Notes: generated by a model from the sequence alone, not told the origin. 64,000 nt of DNA from Symbiodinium kawagutii (GCA_009767595.1 VSDK01018023.1:694352-758351); one strand, 5' to 3'. Numbered from the stretch's first letter, positions 44,896 through 55,872 are shown. A program made the numbers and translations.

Positions 44896-45770
44896 GAGAA
44901 GTGGTTGATGGACAAACCCAGGAGAGTGGCATTCTTTGAAATAATCGTAACCAATCCATGTGCTGCAATGGCACTCTCAGAAAACGCTTCATGGACAAAA
45001 AATCCGGAAAGCACCATTATCGATGTTTGAACAAAAAAGATCCGTAGATTTTCCCATGAACCAACCCTGTGAACCGGCTGAGAATCAACCATCGCTCCCT
45101 AAAAAATTCATGAACATGGCCATTCGTGGCCATTTGTGGCCATTCCCAGTGCTGAGACCCCTGAACTGATAGGGACTGATCATGCGCAAGATCCAGCTGT
45201 CGATAACCCGCCTCGTGGTTTCATAGCGCGCCAGCGATGCTTGAATTGATGGTGATGACATGTGGATTTGCCATTGCTGGCCCATTTGTTCGTTTCCTTG
45301 CGCCAAAACAAACATGCATAAGAAGTGTGCATTTGTATTGCCAAGGGGGCAGTCCCCGTAACCAAAAAAATGTGTGTTTATAGCCCACTTCAGCCGACAT
45401 TGGGCCGAAGGCTCGCTTTTAGCCCTTGGCTAAACTCACAGAGAGGGCGATGGAGAAGAAGAAGCCCACTATAGCTGAGAGATGTCCAACATGCGCAGAT
45501 CACATCTTTCCCTGGAAACGACCTTCGTTTTGGATGGTCAACCCCCTTATTTTAGCAGGGTCAAACCTGCCAAAACCAGGGCCTTTTGGGCTTCAGGTCA
45601 TGATCGGATCCGAGTCGACTCGTTGTTTACCACGAGATTCCACCCTTGTTTCCCGGTGGTCCAGGCGCAGTGTACCGCACCAGAGCGATGAGGTGTCGCG
45701 CGTGGAGGCCATGTGTTGCTGACACCTGAAGAGTGAAACATGGGGTGACTTGGCTACAAGTCCTCGTGCT
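44896..45770. other. Stretch without a confident gene
   Basis: Short tandem GGCCATTCGTGGCCATTTGT near 45118-45145. An island at 45480-45715 is open in two + frames and one - frame without clear splice sites. Confidence 0.4.
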
Positions 45771-45887
45771 ATATGGGTGTTTCTCAAGAAAAGGGGACCC
45801 CAAAATGGTTGGTTACCTGGTTTACTACCTGTTAATGGCTAAAAGCGAATGATTTGGGGGGTCCCCCATTTTGAGAAACACCCATAT
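45771..45887. mobile_element. F1 TIR element with perfect 17-bp ends
   Basis: ATATGGGTGTTTCTCAA and its exact inverted complement TTGAGAAACACCCATAT; inner GGGGACCCC/GGGGGGTCCCCC also pair. The youngest-looking F1 copy here. Confidence 0.92.
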
Positions 45888-46436
45888 GATCCAACATGAT
45901 CCATCAAATGGCCACATACTGAATCCCATATATCAATGAATTAACTAATCATATGTATTTGATATGATGATCCACCAATGTGAGTGTCTAATATACGATT
46001 AAAGACCTGACATCAATACTCTTTGAGAATCATTGTGATCATCGACGGCCGTCATCTATCATTGCCGTCATTTGCCATCAAGGGTTACTAGATTTCAGGT
46101 TGGCGAGTATGTTTGATCATTGTGAACCTTTACAAACCATCTCTGACCGCCACTTCCACATGAGCCCTTCCTCATGATCGACCCTCATCAATCAACTACA
46201 AAAATTGGCTAGGGCCGCTTTTGAACCGTCATTATCCTTCAAAACACGTTTTTCAGTTCCCATGGTTAACCATCACTAATCGCTACTATTCACCCTTGGA
46301 CCCTTTACAAAATTTTCTGCACATTATTGCAATGAAACTCACCACTGGAGAAACCATTCCACTATCAACTCACTCTTCCCCGCAATGAACCATAGTGCAG
46401 GACCATTTCAAACCATCATCAACCATCAATCACCAT

Positions 46437-46498
46437 CATCAGCAATCACAATCACCATCACCATCACCCTCACCCTCACCCTCACCTTCATCATCATC

Positions 46499-46530
<32 letters not shown>

Positions 46531-46806
46531 CATCATTCATCATTCATTCATTCATTCCTTCCGTCCTTCCTTCCTTCATTCATTCATTCATTCATTCATT
46601 CATTCATTCATTCATTCAACCATTCATTCATTCATTCATTCATTCGTTCATTCATTCATTCATTCATTCATTCATATAGTTTTTCATTCATTCATTCATT
46701 CATTCATTTATTCTTTCATTCATTCATTCATTCATTCATTCATTTATTCATTCATTCATTCATTCATTCATTCATTCATTCATTCATTCATTCATTCATT
46801 CATTCA
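46437..46806. repeat. (ATC)n followed by a long (TTCA)n array
   Basis: ATC/CTC repeats to about 46545, then about 260 bases of ATTC/TTCA tetranucleotides with scattered changes. A 212-codon frame (IHSF repeats) is an artefact of it. Confidence 0.95.
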
Positions 46807-46809
46807 CTC

Positions 46810-48160
46810 CAAAACCCACGCCGTTGCCCGTGTTGCAGAGCTCACCCGGACCAACCTTCCAATAGCCATGGCAGGCCGCTCCCAGCGAGGGAGGCAGCTC
46901 GCGGCGCGCCGCAAGCTCCAAGACGTTGCGCGCGGTGCGGGCGGTGTATCGTACTGGTCAGGCGCGGGTCAAGGGAAGCGCGATGCAGGCAGCCCGTGGT
47001 GCCAGCTGCGGTGGAAGATGTGAGCAGCTGAGTTTTGTGGTGAAAAATGGTGGGTTTTGCCAGTTAACCTTGGGATTTTTCAAAAATAAATTCAGAGATT
47101 TGGGAAGCAACCGAGGATTTTTGACAGGGAAATGGATGGTTTTTTCTGAAACTGGGTTCCCCCAGGGGAAGCTTGAATAGCTTGACATAGTGGCGAAAGG
47201 ACTGTGAATCTGTACTCGGCATGAATTGGCGACCATCGGCAATCATCAGCAACCATCCGAGGTACACAATGATAAAGCATGAACTCGTACCACGGATTTG
47301 GCAAACAATTCAGCAACAACCATTAATAGCATGATATGCCCATCAACGATCTCCCCATGAACAACCACCACACAGCAATACTTCAACCACCCAGCCAGCG
47401 ACTTGGTTCATAAGGCCCATATGAATCAATCACCTAGCTTTGTCCAACTGCCAGGGCGACAATGGGAAAGGTAGAGCTTCGCTACCGTCCATATTCATCA
47501 ACTTTACCATGTAACATGCGCAAAGCGTGGGATTAGTGGATGGATGATGCATTACAATGACTTGCAGTGAATGTATTCAGACACCAGCATCATGTTTTTT
47601 GTAATTCTTGATTAGTCATGAGTGCGGAGATGAATACTTACCCGGTGGCTCCATGTATGGCATATTTACCTACATTTGGGTTATTTTATAAGTAAATGTA
47701 GGTAAATAATGGTAGATATACCATACATGGAGCCACTGGGCTATGATGGTGATGCGTTGCGGGACTTGTGTCATGGTTGATCAAGCCGATCGTTTCCGGA
47801 CTTTGATTGAAGCGTTGGGCTCACGCCTTGCTGAAAAAAATCTGTGAGGACTTCCATCGACAAGGGAAACAAACGCCAAAGATTCATGGTGATTGACCCT
47901 GATGACTTGAGTAAGATTGAGATGTGCAGCTTCCACTTTACAAATTCATTTGTGGGTGTGGATGGCAACTTAGCAGTTTGATTTGCATTGGCCATGGGCA
48001 TCCTTGAAAGGTCCCAACTGCGCGTTGATAAGGGGAATTTTATCAACCAAAACCATGGCTAACCATCATGCGAACCAGTCTTAAGCATTGAATTCGCCAT
48101 GATTATCCATGATAAATCATGAGAAATCACCAGCAGAACCCAACTTTCGACGCAGTGCTG
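46810..48160. other. Stretch with one GC-rich island
   Basis: A GC-rich island at 46810-47025 directly follows the TTCA array; its frames show no clear splice bounds. Around 47636-47745 an 80-bp inverted repeat pairs GTGGCTCCATGTATGGCATA with TATACCATACATGGAGCCAC. Confidence 0.5.
47648..47738. repeat. Inverted repeat (hairpin)
   Basis: Left arm with GGCTCCATGTATGGnATATTTACCTAC-type sequence, right arm its complement, short AT-rich loop near 47685-47692. It may be another small TIR element. Confidence 0.75.
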
Positions 48161-48165
48161 GCGCC

Positions 48166-48266
48166 ATGGCGGTGATTGGGCACTGGGTGTTTTCGTTCCT
48201 GCTATGCTACCTGGTACCCCAAGCCTCTGCACCTTGGCTCTGGCAGCGGCGAAGGATGGCTGGAGG
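48166..48266 (+). CDS. Candidate exon, frame uncertain
   Basis: After TTTCGACGCAG two + frames are open: one signal-like (MAVIGHWVFSFLLCYLVPQA) and one helical (DWALGVFVPAMLPGTPSLCT LALAAAKDGWRL). An F2-type end (GGCGAGTTGGGTC) abuts the right side. Confidence 0.3.
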
Positions 48267-49015
48267 CTATGGCGAGTTGGGTCGCTCGCAGTTCACCAAC
48301 CAACTGCTGGGGGATAAGTTCACCAACAAAAGTCTAGGGAAACAGCCTGGTTAACGATAGGGGAACCAAGGGTTAATGATAGGGTCAAAAAACTGTAGTT
48401 CACCAACCACTAAAACAGCCTGGTTAATGATAGGGGAACCAGGGGTACTGTGGGGTTGGTGGTTTTCAAAAAATAATAGTTTTGAGAACCTGTGGTGACC
48501 AATATGAGCCATTATGCATCTAACACATGGTCGGTTTTCCCAACCAGATGCCAGCCGCAATGGGATACTGATGATGCTTGTTTTTGATGACTATTATTCA
48601 CGTTTGATAATGGATATACATGATAGTAATCATATCTATTATTCATACCAATGTTAAACCTTGATAGTATGGATTATGTCAATTTTTAGAAATTGGTATG
48701 AATGAAACATGGCCAATCATCAACCAAATGGTTGGTAGCGACAGTTGATGGATATCAATGGTCGATGTGGTTAAATAATGTTGGCAGTGGTTGACCTATG
48801 AAATTGTGATAATCGTTCATTAATGGTTTGATGATTGATCATGATTATGATGGATTATTCACTGATATGCCATCAATACCTGGATCCATATGAATAAGGG
48901 TTCAGGTTGGCTGGTGTTGATGGTTGACAAAAGAGACTGACAACCAACAGTGCTGCAAGATCCGCATGAAGGCAGACCAGCGACAGCTGGCGATTTACGA
49001 TGAAATATGGAAGAC

Positions 49016-49124
49016 ATATGGTAGTTTCTTAAAATAGGGAACCCTGAAAAATGGTTGGTTTATTACTATAAATGACTATTACTGGATGATTTAGGGGTAC
49101 CCCTATTTTGAGAAACCACCATAT
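49016..49124. mobile_element. F1 TIR element
   Basis: ATATGGTAGTTTCTTAAAAT to ATTTTGAGAAACCACCATAT. Confidence 0.85.
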
Positions 49125-49295
49125 TTGGGTTGTGCGACTTGACAGCTGGATTTGCCACTGGTTGGTCGCTTTGGTGATCGTTTTGTGTGGGAGCGACTGC
49201 CTTGCCCCCCGAGGTGACGTTGCTGTGCAAGATGGACTCTTGGCCCAGGATTGAGCCAACGAAACAGACATACACCACCTGCGCACACCTACCCT

Positions 49296-49398
49296 CCGGT
49301 AAACTAACCTGGCAATGGAAAATTCACCAATTATCAGTGATTTCCCAGCCTTTCTCTGTAGAAGATGGTGATTTTCCGTTGCTATGTTAGTTTACCGG
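49296..49398. mobile_element. F5 TIR element with perfect 13-bp ends
   Basis: CCGGTAAACTAAC and GTTAGTTTACCGG at the ends; inner GGCAATGGAAAATTCACCA pairs imperfectly with TGGTGATTTTCCGTTGC. Related copies at 56200 and 57279. Confidence 0.8.
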
Positions 49399-49610
49399 TG
49401 TGCACACACACACGCACACCTGCACACACCTACAAACAGAACTTGCTGATGATTTGTTTGTTTTATTGTTGAGTTTCTGTGAGCATGTCCTTGTTGATGC
49501 TTCCCCGTAAAAAGATGTTGTCTTTTGAATTTCGATGGATCATCGGGTACCTCCATCGAGTCTGACATTAGGCGTGCCCACATCCACCGACAATTCTATA
49601 TGTTGCATGG

Positions 49611-49622
49611 TTTTGGCTCAAG
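49611..49622 (+). other. Relict spliced-leader fragment (DinoSL 3' end)
   Basis: TTTTGGCTCAAG is an exact 12-of-12 match to the DinoSL 3' end, 65 bases before the FKBP start codon. In dinoflagellates such relicts mark genes that re-entered the genome as cDNA of trans-spliced mRNA. Confidence 0.6.
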
Positions 49623-49687
49623 AACAAAACAACATTCAATTTGAGCGGAGCCTTAGACTATTGCGTTGAGCCACCCGTCAAGCTGAC

Positions 49688-50665
49688 ATGTTTCTGCTAG
49701 TCGTGATTCTGCTTGACATCGGTGCTGTTGTCTCATTGCACGTTCGGCCTGGCATCTCAGTGGTGCGTGAGGAGAGGAAGACTTTGGATCCTGCAGAAAC
49801 TGAGAGCGTCCAGGGCTTCAACTTGGGTGATGTGATTGATGGAAAGAAGGAAGTCCAGGGCATTGGAGCATGGAGCAGCATCTTTCAAAAGCTGGGGTCA
49901 AGTCAGCCCATCCACGTTGACGCTTTGCAGAACATGCTGCAGTCCGTTGGTGGTGATCTTGCAGGGGCTTATGTGGACCCTGGTTTGAAGCAGGAGTTGG
50001 AGAATGAAACGGTTCAGAAGCAGATTCAGAACATCACGGCCGACAAAGAACTCCTGACACAAATAGTGCAAGAAAATCCCATGGTGCAGCAAATGGTTGC
50101 AGTGAATCCTCAGTTTGCATCGCTAGTCAGCAGCCCAGCAGCGTTGCAAGAGATTCTGAGCCCAGAGATTCTCCAGAAGGTGCAGCATGGTGATCTTGAC
50201 GAGGCTACTCTTCAGAGAATCATGGAGAAGCCCAGTGACTCAAGAGTTGCAACTTCAACGAACAAGAGCGACCACGAGTCTGTGCTTCCCAAGATGATGT
50301 CATCAAATGCCCCTGCTTTGGTTCTTGAAAGCGGCATGATGCTGAAGCAAGTCAAGGCTGGAGATGGCAGGACCTTTCCCAAGGATGGTGACAAGCTCTT
50401 GGTGGAATATGCAGGCTACCTGCCAAGTGGTCAGCTTTTCGATTCGACGAAAAACGGCGACCTTTTCAGCTTTCAACTGGGTGCTTCTCAAGTCATCCCT
50501 GGCTGGGACGTGGGCCTACGACATATGAGCCTTGGAGAGCGAGCTGTGATGCGTGTGCCAGCTGCTTTGGCTTATGGTGAGTCCGGCACGGGCCCGATCC
50601 CTCCGAATTTAGACCTCCTTTTTGAGGTCGAACTGCACGGCATCAATGCATTGACATCGAATTGA
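49688..50665 (+). CDS. Secretory FKBP-type prolyl isomerase with STI1-like segment, intronless
   Basis: A 325-residue protein. Residues 1-17 (MFLLVVILLDIGAVVSL) are a signal peptide, so it should enter the ER. Residues about 109-168 (LLTQIVQENPMVQQMVAVNP, then FASLVSSPAALQEIL) have the helical NPxx pattern of STI1/ubiquilin chaperone-binding repeats. Residues about 214-321 are an FKBP domain: GDGRTFPKDGD, VEYAGYL, LFDST, QVIPGWDVGLRHMSLGER, ALAYGESG, GPIPPN and LLFEVEL. All main pocket positions of FKBP12 (Tyr26, Phe36, Asp37, Phe46, Val55, Ile56, Trp59, Tyr82, Ile91, Phe99) have the expected residue, so it should be an active peptidyl-prolyl isomerase. There is no KDEL-type tail (ends ALTSN). 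Intronless, with a relict spliced leader upstream, it looks retroposed but intact. ATG 49688 is the first in frame after the relict. Confidence 0.95.
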   Translation: MFLLVVILLDIGAVVSLHVRPGISVVREERKTLDPAETESVQGFNLGDVIDGKKEVQGIGAWSSIFQKLGSSQPIHVDALQNMLQSVGGDLAGAYVDPGLKQELENETVQKQIQNITADKELLTQIVQENPMVQQMVAVNPQFASLVSSPAALQEILSPEILQKVQHGDLDEATLQRIMEKPSDSRVATSTNKSDHESVLPKMMSSNAPALVLESGMMLKQVKAGDGRTFPKDGDKLLVEYAGYLPSGQLFDSTKNGDLFSFQLGASQVIPGWDVGLRHMSLGERAVMRVPAALAYGESGTGPIPPNLDLLFEVELHGINALTSN

Positions 50666-52007
50666 TGAAGCCTCTTGAGATGTGAAGGCCAGCCCCAAGA
50701 GGTGTGTTCAGCTGGTATGTGACCGCATGTATCTCTATCTGAAACAACGCGAGAAAACAGCACAGAGGGCAATCGCGATGTAGGGCTTGTGGATTCATCA
50801 TGGTAACACATGCTGCAACTGCACCTGCCTAAGAAACCGCGTAGCTGCAAGGACCATGCGCTGATTGATGAAAGATCGCACTTTAAAGGGGGTAAAGACC
50901 GCGACGATGTTGGCAACCAAAAGGCATTGTGCCAACACATGTCTTGAAGCAGAATGCGCAGTGTTGCGTGTCTCAACTTCATGATTTGTATTGTTTATAT
51001 ATTAAGTTTATTGCATTGACCTTGTTGCACCTATTAGGCTCGTATCCCAGCTCTGTCCCAGTCGTGTTTCTGCCTCCCAAGCTAAGCAGCTCCTGTCTCA
51101 ATGGTCGAGGCCATGATGTCAGATTTCACCTGTGGCTTTCTGCTGCTGGCGAAACTGGAAGGCGTTGCCGTTTTCCCCTGGTACCTGAGCACACCCCCGC
51201 CGGCCACCAATGCCACCATCGAAGCCTGGAAAGCCCATGGTGAATGGCTTCCCGCGCAAGATGAAACGGCAGCTGGGACCAAGCGATCACAGGGGATATT
51301 TTGGGTGCTTTTGGAAGCTAATGACCAGCCAACTCATGAGCTGAATGATTTCTAGAAGCTAATGATATTTCTGGGGATGAAAATGTGAGTCACTCCTGTA
51401 GGAAACAAAAGGACTGAATGATATGAGCAGATGTGAGCAACATCGTTCTCAGTGTTGCTGCTTTGGGTCACATGCGTGATGGGCTACATTGATTATTCTA
51501 ATGCAACTTATCACGCAGTCATGATTCTTCGCATGGTTGTTGTGATGCATGGTACGTGTGCAAGTTATGTTTTAGTCTCTTTCAAGCCAGATGATGACCT
51601 CGAAATAATGGGAAGAAGCAATCATAAAGGGCCAGCCTGCCCATGGTTTTCTTTTTGACATTTCTCAGTTGAAAAGTGGCAAGTAAAATGAAGCCGCCAA
51701 GACTTGACCAAGCCCACCTGTCACTTCATATTGCAGCAATTGTCAAAGATGAACCTTAATTAGTTACAATTGATCATCTTGAATAATCATTACCACTGGT
51801 AATTAGAGTTTAACATCATGTATTGATCATACATATGGTGGTTTCTTAAAATAGGGGTACCCCCAAATCATCCCATAGTAATGATTGTTTATTAGCAAAC
51901 CAACCATTCTGGGGGCTCCCTATTTTGAGAAACCTCAATATATACCCCTATCAACCCCTGATTGACTCCAGACATTGGTCCACCAGATGGGGTTTTCCCC
52001 ACCACAG
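50666..52007. other. 3' flank of FKBP gene and spacer
   Basis: One GC-rich island at 51169-51243 has a + reading (VAVFPWYLSTPPPATNATIE AWKAHG / GTGAAT), open on - as well; it could be an early exon of the membrane protein gene at 52008. An F1 element lies at 51833-51942. Confidence 0.35.
51833..51942. mobile_element. F1 TIR element
   Basis: ATATGGTGGTTTCTTAAAAT to ATTTTGAGAAACCTCAATAT. Confidence 0.85.
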
Positions 52008-52160
52008 GCTTTCATCAGCCACGATTTCCAGGTGTCTCAAGGCTTCATCGGCTTTGCCGCTTTGTTCCCCATGTATTTGGACATTGCATATTCCCACACG
52101 GTGCAAGGCGCCAGCATGGGCCAAGTCGCCACCGGATGCCATGAGTTGCCGGCAAAGGGG
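52008..52160 (+). CDS. Membrane protein exon (AFISHDF...ELPAKG)
   Basis: Strong acceptor (GGTTTTCCCCACCACAG), donor GGG/GTGATC, 51 codons, phase 0-0. The - strand is also open (GKADEALRHLEIVADESLWW), so strand rests on the downstream exons. Confidence 0.45.
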
Positions 52161-52647
52161 GTGATCACGACATGATGCTTGGCATGCTCGCATGTACATA
52201 TATAGATATGTTTTTGTGTTTGTTCATTTGTTTTTTTTCCCGATGTAATTGTCATGTTTATTGGTTTATTTATCTTTACTTTTTTTACATGCAAACTTTA
52301 CCTTTTCTTTACATGCAAATATGATATATGTACATTAGTCATTCACACCTTGTCAGTATACTGTGCTTAGGCTTTGGCTAGAACCAGCTCCCAGGGTAGG
52401 TTTCAAATCGCGATCCAGCGTGGAACAAATGAACAATCTGTTGGTTGGCTTGTGGCCTTGTTTTTTTTGGTTTGCAGGTTCTTATTGCAATCCATGTTAG
52501 GATTTCTCACCAGAAAAGTGCTACCTTATTCAGACCATGATTGTAGGGCCTTATTTTCACCAAACAGTGTGTGTTCGGGACTTCTTGTTGAATGAGTAAC
52601 CACTTAAACGCTATGATATGATTGTTTGTGCTCAGTTGCGGCTCTGG

Positions 52648-52691
<44 letters not shown>

Positions 52692-55600
52692 GCTTGCTGT
52701 GGTTGTTTGCTACCCATACTTACCAGTTGTTGCATCCCAAACCCGTATTTACAACTCAATTGTCAATGGCTAATTGTTACAGTACTGTAGTAGCACTTAT
52801 GTTCTTGACAGTCATTATCTACCATCTGGTTTCACCACTCCCTGTAGCTCTTTAGCTCCCCCTTTAAAGGGATTTAGAGATACCCCTGGCTCCTTAGCTC
52901 CTTGAAAATCACCAATATTGGCTAATTGTTACAGTACTGTAGTAGCACTTATGTTCTTGACAGTCACTTGTTACTACTACAGTACTCATTGTTACTATAG
53001 TACTGTTCACTTATGTTCTTGCCAGGCAGTTGTTCTGTAGTAGCCAGTCATTGTTGTTCCGACTTCGCCAGTTGTTACTACTTTCACCGCTTTCTCTACT
53101 TTCTTTAGTCAGCTGTAAACCTGGATGTCACCCCGTTGTTATTTCTGAACAAAGTGATGCTACTTTCTATGCTAGGTGGGCCCCCTAAACGTTAACTAAC
53201 TTGGGTTATACCTAGGGAAACTACCAGGCAAATGGTAGATATAACTATATAGTTCAATGGCTTATTCATCAACTTATGCTAGTTGCTGTTGTTGCATCTC
53301 GGCCCCCCGTTGTCGCTGGGACACCTCAGGCATGGCACTGGTCGGCTTGGTGGTGGCCTTCCTGGCACGGCTTCGCGATGGCCGCTCGGACAGCGGTGAT
53401 TTTGGTTGGTTGATGAACGGTTGGCATGCCAACTATCATTGGCCCCCAAAATCATGTTGGCAGTGTTTTTTTTCAACCTGTTAGTTGGCACATGAACCTA
53501 AAAGAATATGGTCTTATGTGTTTTTTTCGTTGCGCCACTTTTTTCTGCCGGGTCATAACCTATATTTTCTTTACGGGGCCCACTGGGTGACCATGACAGA
53601 GCTTGGTGAGGCATTGGCTTAGCAGTGGCCACGGCCATTTTCCTGGCGGCCATCAGCCACCCTTTGCTGGACATGTTCTTCCATGATGCCTATGTCTTTG
53701 CCGGGAACCGCGCAGTGAGCCGGGTGAGCTTCAATTTCTGGCAGATTTATTACATGGAACCTGCGGCTTGGACAACCAAAATCCTGGAAAAACCATCTAG
53801 CTGGTGATTCTCAAGGAGCGATTCGGAGCCAGGGGTATCTCTAAATCCCTTTGAAGGGGGAGCGATTTAGAGCTACAGGGAGTGGTGAAACCAGATGGTA
53901 GCCATGAAAATCCCGGATTTTGGCTCACTGTGCTGAACCAATCAGCTATCGTTTTGCCCCTGGCACAACTACGATTGCTTGCTGCTAAGCCACTGTTTCC
54001 AGGGTTCGTGGCCATGAAAATGAAATATTCCCTGCTACATTGTGCAAGTTTCAGTTCGTCACTTGCCGTTGGCACATGCCAGGCAAGTGGAAGTGAGCGG
54101 AAGCCTGACACAGACCTTGGGTCCATGCCTTTCTTACCACTGCCCCCGGGGATCATGGCTAGACGTCATACTTGGCCGCTGCCTCTCAGTCAATTTCCGC
54201 CGGCACCCTTTTTTGGCGTGTAATGCCCATAAATGCCCATAATATAGCTTATCGTAAGTTTCAGTAGGATTCTTCGATAGGCTAGATGCTCCGGCAAAGT
54301 ATGAGATCGGGATTCAGTTGCAGACATTGTCGCCCACGACTATCTTCAGATACCTTGAGGCCATTTGGAATTGCCTGCAAGCATCTAATAGCACAGAAGA
54401 GACTCTTCGGATGCAAACATGGATCCTCCCAAATTAGCAGCAAACTGATCTTCCAACCTGCCCTTGGGAGGGTCAAGTTGTTGGGTTGCACCAGGGTAGC
54501 TATGCAATGTCCAGCAATAAATCCGCGGATCGTCCGGCTGCTGCAAGCAATTTGATGCTATTGGACCCCAGGATCCTATCACAATCTGGGCCTGCCCTCA
54601 CCTGCAAATACCTGCAACTTTTCAGATCTGGGTGGAACCAAGGTGGTGGCCGCTTACAATGAGGAATTCCCACATAGTCTGCTTTGAATCATCGATGAGT
54701 GATTTTCGGGCTAGTAATACTACAGAAATTATGTCGCTTGCTATAGTGAATACCATGGTTATATCGCTTACTATTCTTACTATAGTGAATACCATGGTTA
54801 TATGGTCCCCCATTTCCACGTGGTTGAAATTGTTTGAAATTTGGTCAACCAGCAGGTTGCTTTCCTCTTGGAATGTGGCCTCGCGTATGGTGGCTATCGC
54901 TTGTGGTGGTCCACGCGTACGCCTGTGAACAACAGCGAAGAGACGACCAAGAAGATTGCGCGCTACAAGAGACGCTCGGATGATAGGGATTGGTTCAACA
55001 TGGTGTTTCAATGACTCATTTTAGGGGGGATGCGACTGATGCAACGCACAATCATTGGTGATCAATTGTGAGGGGGTTGTAGGAGATGGCGACCAAGACC
55101 AATCAACATTTATTCAGATTCTCATGTGTTTCATTGCGTTTGTTTCGGTTGCCAGGTGGACTAGTTGGGTGTCACATTCGTGCAGATGATGCCCTTGCCC
55201 CTCGACCTTGCACCGGCGCTCGCAGGACTGTTTTGGACCATCTCTCTGAGTCACAACATGGCTTCCTTCTACATTGTGTCGCCAATGCTGATTTTCACCA
55301 TGTACAAGTTTGCTCCCAATCAGCAGTTCGCGTCCCTGGGCCAAGTTTGCTGACTGTTTTTGGTATTGCTTTACCTTGTGCCTACTCAAAATTGAAGTTT
55401 TGGCAAGGGATTTGTAACCCATCAAGTATTTTTGTAAGGGACCTATAGCCCACCAAGGTTTTCCTCGCCCTGTCACGTGGAAACCTCCTAGTTGGAAGGG
55501 GATGAGTGTGTCGATCCACCTCGGGGGGGACCAACAATTCACCATGTGAACAGGCTCCTGTGGACTTTTTGGCCGGGTGTCCCATCATTTGAGACAGACA

Positions 55601-55872
55601 TAGACAAACAATTTCAACACCACACCCTGCCCGTTTTGAGGACCAATGACTGCTACTGGAGCTACATACTCTTTGCCTTCACCATGTGGTCCTGGACCAT
55701 TGCTCTTTATCCGCTTCATAAGCTGCAAGAGCTGACCAACATCGCCAGTGCTGTTGCATGGCTGCACTTGGGACATCCAACCAAGAAACAAATGCAGTGG
55801 AGCCCGTTGGAATCCGATTTCGTTCACCGATTGATGTTGATTTGCATTGCCACAGCTGCAGCGATGCAACAA
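52008..55872 (+). CDS. Multi-exon, multi-pass membrane protein of unknown family (partial)
   Basis: Five + strand segments with splice-like ends and hydrophobic helices: 52008-52160, 53330-53395, 53623-53723, 55186-55344 and 55594-55872. Junctions 53395/53623 (phase 1, completing an Ala codon), 53723/55186 and 55344/55594 (phase 0) agree in frame; 52160/53330 does not, so an exon is missing there. Helix candidates include GFIGFAALFPMYL, MALVGLVVAFLARL, VATAIFLAAISHPLLDMFF, LAPALAGLFW, FYIVSPMLIFTMY, YILFAFTMWSWTIAL and LMLICIATAAAM. No family is recognised. F4 elements and a 47-bp duplication interrupt its introns. It starts downstream of the FKBP gene in the same orientation. The beginning and end are not found. 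Confidence 0.5.
52647..52693. repeat. (TTG)n array
   Basis: About 15 TTG units. Confidence 0.95.
52768..52814. repeat. 47-bp direct repeat, copy 1
   Basis: Begins GGCTAATTGTTACAGTACTG; identical to 52920-52966 over 47 bases. The two copies flank an F4 element. Confidence 0.95.
52826..52914. mobile_element. F4 TIR element, reverse orientation
   Basis: CTGGTTTCACCACTCCCTGT to CTCCTTGAAAATCACC; the reverse complement of the copy at 53801. Confidence 0.75.
52920..52966. repeat. 47-bp direct repeat, copy 2
   Basis: Exact second copy of 52768-52814. Confidence 0.95.
53330..53395 (+). CDS. Membrane protein exon (MALVGLVVAFLARL)
   Basis: GGACACCTCAG / GC-MALVGLVVAFLARLRDGRS-DS-G / GTGATT. Its final G joins CA of the 53623 exon to make Ala. 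Confidence 0.5.
53623..53723 (+). CDS. Membrane protein exon (VATAIFLAAISHPLLD)
   Basis: ATTGGCTTAG / VATAIFLAAISHPLLDMFFH DAYVFAGNRAVSR / GTGAGC (consensus donor). Clearly the best of the six frames. The frame stays open to 53807. Confidence 0.55.
53801..53894. mobile_element. F4 TIR element, forward orientation
   Basis: CTGGTGATTCTCAAGGAGCG to GGAGTGGTGAAACCAG. With 52826-52914 it forms an inverted pair about 0.9 kb apart. Confidence 0.8.
54731..54805. repeat. Direct repeat, two copies of about 28 bp
   Basis: ACTATAGTGAATACCATGGT TATAT type sequence twice, spaced by TCGCTTACTATTCTT. Confidence 0.85.
55186..55344 (+). CDS. Membrane protein exon (two helices)
   Basis: CACATTCGTGCAG / MMPLPLDLAPALAGLFWTIS ... 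MLIFTMYKFAPNQQFASLGQ / GTTTGC, 53 codons, phase 0-0. Confidence 0.55.
55594..55872 (+). CDS. Membrane protein exon (large)
   Basis: After ATCATTTGAG, 93 codons in phase 0: VLRTNDCYWSYILFAFTMWS, WTIALYPLHKLQEL, HLGHPTKKQMQW, HRLMLICIATAAAMQQ; ends CAA/GTTGGC. The start may lie upstream, since the frame is open from 55492. Confidence 0.5.

Noticed and set aside
46385..47023. 212-codon frame of IHSF repeats
   Set aside because: Direct product of the TTCA tetranucleotide array, which cannot easily contain a stop in that frame.
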